Source: Candidatus Daviesbacteria bacterium (GTDB lineage: Bacteria; Patescibacteriota; Microgenomatia; Daviesbacterales; UBA10151). Taken from it: a stretch of DNA of 5,222 nt. Of the stretch, positions 1 through 4,499 are shown piece after piece (within the stretch, counting starts at the first letter, position 1; each line of letters begins with the position of its first letter). The stretch is from assembly GCA_016186985.1 (NCBI GenBank), contig JACPKO010000052.1, positions 1 through 5,222 of the forward strand, written 5' to 3'. Both the position numbers and the translations under genes were made by a program. The notes under the pieces were generated by a model, which made no database searches, had not been told where the DNA came from, and saw nothing but the letters and a program-made list of their open reading frames with translations.

Positions 1-358
1 CTGAGACATCCTTGCCTGCAGCTGCCGCCTGCTCGGTTTTATCCTTAAGGTTTCCTATAATTTTGGAGATTTGCCCAAGAACCTGCTGCATGTGGCTTGT
101 TCTTCTTTGGTTTATTTGGTTTAAATTATTGCTGATTTTTTGAACTTTTGCAGCTTTTATTTTATCTTTAAACCTGGCAAGTTTTTTCTTTAGTTCAGCT
201 TCCCTTGAAGCCATTTTATCCCTCGGGTTAGCCATCTTGTCCTGCGCCTTTTCCAGCCTTAGATTTGCAGGACTGGTTGCGGTGTTCTGGGCATAAACAG
301 GATAAAGAGGGGTTAAATAAAGAGATACTCCAAGTAGTATTGGCAGGATTTTTTTCAT
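1..358 (-). CDS. Exported coiled-coil protein of unknown function (N-terminal part)
   Basis: Reading from ATG at 358-356, 119 complete codons are visible and the frame stays open at the left edge, so the C-terminus is missing. Residues 1-23 form a classical Sec signal peptide: MKK, then a hydrophobic core (ILPILLGVSLYL), then VYA before Q24, a good signal peptidase I site. The mature part, from about residue 30 to 105, is rich in Lys, Glu, Gln and Ala without prolines after the early 'NPR', and should form a long helix or coiled coil. It starts with two imperfect seven-residue units, DKMANPR and DKMASRE (plus 221-241 and 200-220). No enzyme motif is seen. From memory, proteins of this kind (signal peptide, KLxxFKDKxKA, then NxINxxRTxxM) are common hypothetical proteins in Patescibacteria; the role is unknown, perhaps envelope or periplasmic. 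No Shine-Dalgarno sequence precedes the start, but the signal peptide makes this start convincing. Confidence 0.8.
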   Translation of the reverse strand, partial: MKKILPILLGVSLYLTPLYPVYAQNTATSPANLRLEKAQDKMANPRDKMASREAELKKKLARFKDKIKAAKVQKISNNLNQINQRRTSHMQQVLGQISKIIGNLKDKTEQAAAAGKDVS

Positions 359-365
359 TATAAAG

Positions 366-395
366 ACTGTAACAAAGTCGCCTTAATTTTGTCAA
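366..395 (-). promoter_or_regulatory. Candidate sigma70 promoter for the exported coiled-coil gene
   Basis: On the minus strand a perfect TTGACA (plus 390-395) is followed after 18 bp by TACAGT (plus 366-371, four of six matches to TATAAT). Transcription would begin near 359, so the mRNA would be leaderless or nearly so, because the ATG lies at 358. This fits the absence of a Shine-Dalgarno sequence. A perfect TATAAT at 357-362 is 27 bp from TTGACA and overlaps the start codon, so it is unlikely to be the -10 for this start. The -10 is weak, hence the modest confidence. Confidence 0.4.
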
Positions 396-403
396 ATCAT
401 CTG

Positions 404-476
404 CACGCCCGGAGGGATTCGAACCCCCGACCTAATCGTTAGAACCGACTTGCTCTATCCACTGAGCTACGGGCGC
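404..476 (-). tRNA. tRNA-Arg(UCU)
   Basis: The 73-nt minus-strand gene folds as a full cloverleaf. The acceptor is GCGCCCG with CGGGCGT, the D stem GCTC/GAGC, the anticodon stem AGTCG/CGATT, the loop GTTCTAA, the variable loop five nucleotides (AGGTC), and the T arm GGGGG-TTCGAAT-CCCTC. The anticodon TCT (plus 441-443) reads AGA and, by wobble, AGG arginine codons; the discriminator base is G. CCA is not encoded (CAG follows), so the end must be added by a nucleotidyltransferase. The first acceptor pair is G1-U72, a wobble rather than a Watson-Crick pair, which is mildly unusual. It lies 41 bp downstream of the decarboxylase stop and 45 bp upstream of the exported-protein gene, all on the minus strand, and has its own -10 element. 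Confidence 0.96.
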
Positions 477-484
477 ATGAAGGT

Positions 485-493
485 ATTATATCA
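485..493 (-). promoter_or_regulatory. Extended -10 promoter element of the tRNA-Arg gene
   Basis: The minus strand reads TGATATAAT: a perfect TATAAT hexamer (plus 485-490) preceded by TG and one base, the classical extended -10 form. Its 3' end lies 8 bp before the mature tRNA 5' end at 476, so transcription would start about one or two bases upstream of the tRNA. At -35 spacing only the T-rich TTTCTT is found, which an extended -10 can tolerate. Read-through from the upstream decarboxylase gene is also possible, since no terminator hairpin is seen between them. Confidence 0.6.
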
Positions 494-517
494 ATTAGAA
501 TGCAGGAAAGAAAAATT

Positions 518-1474
518 TTAAGAATCCTTGGATTTTAAGTATTCAACCAATTTATTCAACCCCTTTTCCAATTTTACTTTTGGCTCCCAATCCAAAACCC
601 TTTTTGCTTTCGAGATGTCGGGCTTGCGGCGGATTGGATCGTCTTCAGGTAAAGCTTCTTTAATCTCCACCTCCGAGGTTGAACCTGTTACCTTTTTTAC
701 CATCTCTGCAAGCTCCAGAATAGTAAATTCTTCTTCGTTACCTAAATTAAAAACTTCACCCTTAGTGTTTTCTGACTCCATAGCTTTGATAATCCCTTCA
801 ATTAAATCGTCAACAAAACAAAAAGACCTTGTTTGTTTTCCGTCGCCGAAAATTGGTAAGGGATCACCGTTTAGCGCGGCCATAACAAACTCAATCACTA
901 CCCTGCCATCTCTGTCCATTCTCGGGCCATAAGTATTAAAAATCCGTACAATCCTGCCGTCTAAATCCTTGTACCTTACAAAAGCCGTCGTTATTGTTTC
1001 CCCGAACCTTTTGGATTCATCGTAGACACTCCGAAGTCCGGTTGTTGAAACATTCCCACGGTATTCCTCTTTTTGCGGATGCTTAAGCGGATCGCCATAA
1101 ATTTCTGAAGTTGAAGCAAATAAAAATTTCGCACCTTGAGTTTGAGCAAACTGGGCTAATACCCAGGTCCCTATAGAATTTATTTTCATAGTTTCAAAAG
1201 GCAACGCTAAATAGGAACGCGGGGCGTGTCTATTTGGGGATGCCGGAGAAGCGAGATGATAAACACGGTCAAATTGAATATCACCTAATTTTTCAACTTC
1301 TGCTGCGTCTAAATTCTCAAATTTAAACAGAGGGCTTTTTAACAAATCTTCAATGTTTTCTTTTCTGCCGGTTAGCAAATTGTCAAGGCAAAACACTTCT
1401 TCTCCATCATTTAGAAGCCGTGAACATAAATTAGAGCCTAAAAATCCCGCCCCGCCGGTGACTAGTATCTTCAT
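518..1474 (-). CDS. UDP-glucuronate decarboxylase (UDP-xylose synthase)-like SDR protein
   Basis: This complete 318-residue protein is an extended short-chain dehydrogenase/reductase of the sugar-nucleotide group, expected in the cytoplasm. The Rossmann motif GGAGFLG is at residues 7-13, with D31 after the second strand suiting NAD. The catalytic set is T122-S-E124 and Y151-xxx-K155. Features specific to UDP-glucuronate decarboxylase are HLASPASP (73-80, close to HLACPASP), TSEIYGDPLKHPQ (122-134), the GNV...G.RS.YDE segment (140-153), RIFNTYGPRM (177-186), and DGKQTRSF (211-218). The E-to-Y spacing of 27 equals that which I recall for human UXS1. The likely reaction is UDP-glucuronate to UDP-xylose plus CO2, with tightly bound NAD, for surface glycans. 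Oddities are YRGNV where YWGNV is usual and about five extra residues after ASP (81-86). Another UDP-sugar epimerase or dehydratase remains possible. The ATG at 1474 places the Rossmann strand at the usual distance; no Shine-Dalgarno sequence is present. Its promoter overlaps the divergent PEP synthase gene. Confidence 0.85.
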   Translation of the reverse strand: MKILVTGGAGFLGSNLCSRLLNDGEEVFCLDNLLTGRKENIEDLLKSPLFKFENLDAAEVEKLGDIQFDRVYHLASPASPNRHAPRSYLALPFETMKINSIGTWVLAQFAQTQGAKFLFASTSEIYGDPLKHPQKEEYRGNVSTTGLRSVYDESKRFGETITTAFVRYKDLDGRIVRIFNTYGPRMDRDGRVVIEFVMAALNGDPLPIFGDGKQTRSFCFVDDLIEGIIKAMESENTKGEVFNLGNEEEFTILELAEMVKKVTGSTSEVEIKEALPEDDPIRRKPDISKAKRVLDWEPKVKLEKGLNKLVEYLKSKDS

Positions 1475-1486
1475 GTAGTAGGTATT

Positions 1487-1496
1487 ATGTTAACAT
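1487..1496. promoter_or_regulatory. 10-bp palindrome in the divergent intergenic region (possible operator)
   Basis: ATGTTAACAT is a perfect inverted repeat centred between 1491 and 1492, in the 26-29 bp gap between the decarboxylase and PEP synthase starts. It covers the expected minus-strand transcription start (about 1488) and lies just downstream of a TATTAT (1483-1488) that could be the plus-strand -10. A bound protein could affect both genes. No regulator gene is visible nearby, and a 10-bp AT-rich palindrome can occur by chance, so the operator role is speculative. Confidence 0.3.
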
Positions 1497-1523
1497 TATC
1501 TTGATGTTTTTTCCTTTTGTCAA
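1495..1523 (-). promoter_or_regulatory. Sigma70 promoter of the decarboxylase gene
   Basis: On the minus strand a perfect TTGACA (plus 1518-1523), a 17-bp spacer (1501-1517) and GATAAT (plus 1495-1500, five of six matches to TATAAT) form a near-consensus promoter. Transcription would begin near 1488, giving a leader of roughly 13 nt before the ATG at 1474, with no Shine-Dalgarno sequence. The -35 and spacer lie within the first seven codons of the divergent PEP synthase gene, so the promoter and that coding sequence share bases. Confidence 0.65.
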
Positions 1524-3960
1524 AAAATTATCCGATGTCAATATGAAAGACTTGGCCGAAGCCGGAGGAAAAAACGCTTCTCTCGGCGAGATGATCAGTT
1601 CCCTCGGGAAAAGGGGAGTTAGTGTACCGGGCGGATTTATAATAACGGCCAGTGCCTACCGCCACTTCATTAAATTTTCAGGTCTTGATGTTTTTATTAA
1701 AGATGCTCTCAAAAATTTAGATACAAAAAACCTAAAACAGCTTGCGGACACCGGAAAAAGAATACGGGGGGAAATTACCGGCTCCCCTTTCCCGAAAGAC
1801 TTGGAGGAGGCTATTGCTAAAATCCATGCGGAAACCGAAAAAATTTACGGAAGGGACGCTGATTTTGCTGTCCGGTCCTCCGCAACTGCTGAAGACTTGC
1901 CCGGCGCTTCTTTTGCCGGCGAGCACGAAACTTACCTTAACATCCGCGGAATTGAAGATGTGCTAAAAGCTTCAAAAAAAGCTATGGCATCGCTTTTTAA
2001 TGACCGCGCAATTTCTTACCGCGAAGACAAGGGTTTTGACCATTTTAAAATAGCGTTATCCGTAGGTGTTCAAAAAATGGTTCGCTCAGATTTAGCCTCA
2101 TCCGGAATTATGTTTACGCTTGACACGGAAACAGGTTTTCCTAATGTCATTATTATCAATGCTACAAGGGGGCTGGGCGAGATGATTGTCCAAGGTCAGG
2201 TTACACCTGATGAATTCTTAATATTTAAGCCTACTTTGGGGAAAAAATCAGAACGCAACATCTTAAAAAAGGTCTTCAGTAAAAATATATACCATCCTTT
2301 AATTAGTAAAAAATTAGGGGTAAAGACAAGAAAAATGATTTATTCTGACGGTATAAACCCGACTGAAATTATCCGAACATCAAACTCAGAGAGGGAAAAA
2401 TTTTCAATAAGCGACCAGGAAGTGTTTGAACTTGCTGCCTGGGGTATGGAGATTGAAAAACATTACACACGCCTTCATGGAAAATGGACACCTATGGATA
2501 TAGAGTGGGCCAAAGATGGAAGGGACGGAAAATTATACATAGTACAGGCACGTCCTGAAACTATTCATTCAGAAAAAGATAATACAAAAATTAAAGAATA
2601 CCAGCTTAAGGATAAGGGGATTCAGATTACAAAAGGTGCTTCCGTAGGAAACGCAATTGCCTCAGGAAAAGCAAGGATTATTATTTCGGCATCCCAGATT
2701 AGTGAATTTAAAGCGGGTGAGATTTTAGTTACAGAAGTAACCGACCCTAATTGGGAGCCAATTATGAAAATAGCTTCCGCTATCGTCACAGATAAAGGAG
2801 GAAGAACTTCCCATGCAGCAATTGTTTCCCGGGAGCTTAGTATTCCATGTGTTGTTGGAACTGAGAATTCAACAAAGCTTATTAAATCAGGAGACGAAAT
2901 TACCGTAGATACGGCAGGTGCGGAAGGCATTGTTTATAAGGGATTATTAAAATTCAATGTTAATGAAATTTCAACAAAGAATCTGCCGAAAACTAAAACT
3001 GAAATAATGATAAATATCGCAACCCCTGATACTGCTTTCGGAAAATCATTTTTACCAAATTCCGGGGTCGGGCTTGCGCGTGAGGAATTTATTATTGCAG
3101 ATTATATAGGGATTCATCCAAACACGCTCATAAATTACGCTAAGCTTGAAGGAGATTTAAAGAAACAGGTAGATAAAAAAACAGCCGGCTATAAGGATAA
3201 GCACGGCTCCTCTACGCGTAAAAAACAGTATTATATTGATAACCTTTCATATGGAATAGCTAAAATTTCAGCAAGCTTCTACCCCCATCCCGTTATCGTT
3301 AGGCTTTCAGATTTTAAAACGAACGAATACAGATCGCTTTTGGGCGGGGACTTGTATGAACCTGTTGAGGAAAACCCTATGATCGGCTGGAGAGGTGCAT
3401 CCAGGTATTATTCACCCGATTTTAAAGAAGCTTTTTTACTGGAAGTTGAGGCGTTAAAAAAAGTCAGAAATGAGTACGGACTGACAAACACAATAGTAAT
3501 GGTGCCGTTTTGCAGGACTGTCGAGGAAGGCAGCAAAGTTATTGGTCTTATGGAATCAAACGGTCTGTCCCGCACCAAAGACAAATCCTTAAAATTTTAC
3601 GTTATGTGTGAGATACCCTCAAATGTTTTGCTGGCTTCAGAGTTTTTGGATATTTTTGACGGGATGAGTATTGGCTCAAACGACCTGACCCAACTTGTTT
3701 TAGGTATTGACCGGGACGGCAATGATAAAATCCACTCGATAGCAAACGAAAACAGTGAAGCTGTTAAGAAAATGATATCAGCTGTTATTAAAGTTTGCAG
3801 AAAAAGGCACAAATATATCGGAATTTGCGGCCAGGCACCTTCGGATTACCCCGAATTTGCAGCTTTCCTGGTTAAAGAAGGAATCCAGTCAATTTCCCTA
3901 AATCCAGATTCAATTATCGGCGCGATAAAGCGGATTCATAAAGAAGAACAGGCAATTTAA
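1504..3960 (+). CDS. ppsA: Phosphoenolpyruvate synthase (pyruvate, water dikinase)
   Basis: This complete 818-residue enzyme converts pyruvate, ATP and water to PEP, AMP and phosphate, the entry to gluconeogenesis in the cytoplasm. The N-terminal ATP-grasp domain (about 5-355) has GGKNASLGEM, VRSSATAEDLPGASFAG (123-139), GLGEMIVQG (223-231) and DIEWA...IVQARPET (332-353). The swivelling phosphohistidine domain (about 385-465) has GGRTSHAAI with catalytic H437; T435, two residues earlier, matches the position phosphorylated by PEP synthase regulatory protein in E. coli. The C-terminal TIM barrel (about 490-815) has GLAREEF (R526), RLSDFKTNEY (R600), GWRGASRY (R630), E703 and D727 for metal, and GICGQAPS with the acid/base C775. 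All key residues are present, and the length is slightly above E. coli's 792. GICGQAPSDYPEF and SLNPDS favour PEP synthase over pyruvate phosphate dikinase. The start is ATG 1504 or the adjacent TTG 1501; neither has a Shine-Dalgarno sequence. It is divergent from the decarboxylase and its stop overlaps the polymerase gene by 4 bp. Confidence 0.95.
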   Translation: MFFPFVKKLSDVNMKDLAEAGGKNASLGEMISSLGKRGVSVPGGFIITASAYRHFIKFSGLDVFIKDALKNLDTKNLKQLADTGKRIRGEITGSPFPKDLEEAIAKIHAETEKIYGRDADFAVRSSATAEDLPGASFAGEHETYLNIRGIEDVLKASKKAMASLFNDRAISYREDKGFDHFKIALSVGVQKMVRSDLASSGIMFTLDTETGFPNVIIINATRGLGEMIVQGQVTPDEFLIFKPTLGKKSERNILKKVFSKNIYHPLISKKLGVKTRKMIYSDGINPTEIIRTSNSEREKFSISDQEVFELAAWGMEIEKHYTRLHGKWTPMDIEWAKDGRDGKLYIVQARPETIHSEKDNTKIKEYQLKDKGIQITKGASVGNAIASGKARIIISASQISEFKAGEILVTEVTDPNWEPIMKIASAIVTDKGGRTSHAAIVSRELSIPCVVGTENSTKLIKSGDEITVDTAGAEGIVYKGLLKFNVNEISTKNLPKTKTEIMINIATPDTAFGKSFLPNSGVGLAREEFIIADYIGIHPNTLINYAKLEGDLKKQVDKKTAGYKDKHGSSTRKKQYYIDNLSYGIAKISASFYPHPVIVRLSDFKTNEYRSLLGGDLYEPVEENPMIGWRGASRYYSPDFKEAFLLEVEALKKVRNEYGLTNTIVMVPFCRTVEEGSKVIGLMESNGLSRTKDKSLKFYVMCEIPSNVLLASEFLDIFDGMSIGSNDLTQLVLGIDRDGNDKIHSIANENSEAVKKMISAVIKVCRKRHKYIGICGQAPSDYPEFAAFLVKEGIQSISLNPDSIIGAIKRIHKEEQAI

Positions 3961-4499
3961 ATTTTAAATCTTCGATCAGACAAAAACGGATTGGGCATTC
4001 TTTTGAGTTTTGTTGAAGTCAGTAAAATCCCCCTTTGCAAAGTAAATTCACCGTAGCGGTCATTAATTTTATCTAACGCTTTTGTAATAACCTTCCTTCT
4101 TTGGTCCTCATGCAAAAAACTTAAGGTCGCTGGAGTCGCTGGTTTTAAATTGGAAACAGAAATACCAATCATCCTGATTGCTTCTTTTCCCCAGATTTTT
4201 TCAAAAATCCCCCAACCGGCTTTAAAAATAGTTAATCCGTCACCCGTATAAGGAATTGTCGTCTGCATGCTCGCCCCGTCAAATACGATCCCACCTTTAA
4301 GGTGTGAAGCCAAATTAAAAGCGGCCCGGTACCAAAGAGAAATTGTTTTGCCTTCCAGTTTTTTTGCCCTGAGTCTGCGCGCAATCATCTCCGAAAGCTT
4401 AAGCAAAGTTTGTTTTATTTCTTCGGAATCTGATACATCATGAGAGATTGTATGCCTGTGCCCGACTGATTTTACCTCCTCTTTTTCAAAAAACGGCAC
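3957..4499 (-). CDS. dinB: DinB C-terminal reading frame: little-finger domain (separated by frameshift)
   Basis: This is the second part of the broken polymerase gene, about 180 residues from the GTG at 4499. It is the little-finger (polymerase-associated) domain that grips DNA beside the active site. It begins PFFEKEEVKSVGH, the usual first strand of that domain, runs through ARRLRAKKLEGKTISLWYR, and ends with KINDRYGEFTLQRGILL, a typical end for the family. The GTG is merely an internal Val codon of the intact protein (DESKIV-PFF), and no suitable Shine-Dalgarno sequence lies before it, so separate translation is doubtful. The β-clamp-binding site, usually QLSLF, appears at the matching place as TLSFL, lacking the Gln. 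The stop codon overlaps that of the convergent PEP synthase gene by 4 bp. Confidence 0.75.
   Translation of the reverse strand: MPFFEKEEVKSVGHRHTISHDVSDSEEIKQTLLKLSEMIARRLRAKKLEGKTISLWYRAAFNLASHLKGGIVFDGASMQTTIPYTGDGLTIFKAGWGIFEKIWGKEAIRMIGISVSNLKPATPATLSFLHEDQRRKVITKALDKINDRYGEFTLQRGILLTSTKLKRMPNPFLSDRRFKI

Noticed and set aside
370..394. A 7-bp stem (TAACAAA with TTTGTCA, one G-T pair) with an 11-nt loop between the tRNA and the exported-protein gene, as a terminator
   Set aside because: The stem is AT-rich, the loop is long, and no T-run follows on the minus strand; it also overlaps the TTGACA promoter element.
528..932. A 134-codon plus-strand open frame opposite the decarboxylase gene
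   Set aside because: It lies wholly inside a strongly conserved gene on the other strand, is rich in Ser/Phe/Thr as expected for an antisense frame, and matches no family I recognise.
1732..1966. Small open frames on both strands within the PEP synthase gene (also 2622-2930 and 3597-3812)
   Set aside because: They overlap the conserved PEP synthase frame completely and show no motif or start signal of their own.
518..3960. An alternative genetic code (UGA as Gly, as in some CPR lineages)
   Set aside because: No in-frame TGA interrupts or is needed in any long gene here, and all visible ends are TAA.
4472..4499. Two separate overlapping genes instead of one broken polymerase gene
   Set aside because: The overlap is produced by the duplication; removing one unit gives a continuous family-typical protein, and the GTG at 4499 is an internal Val codon without a ribosome binding site.
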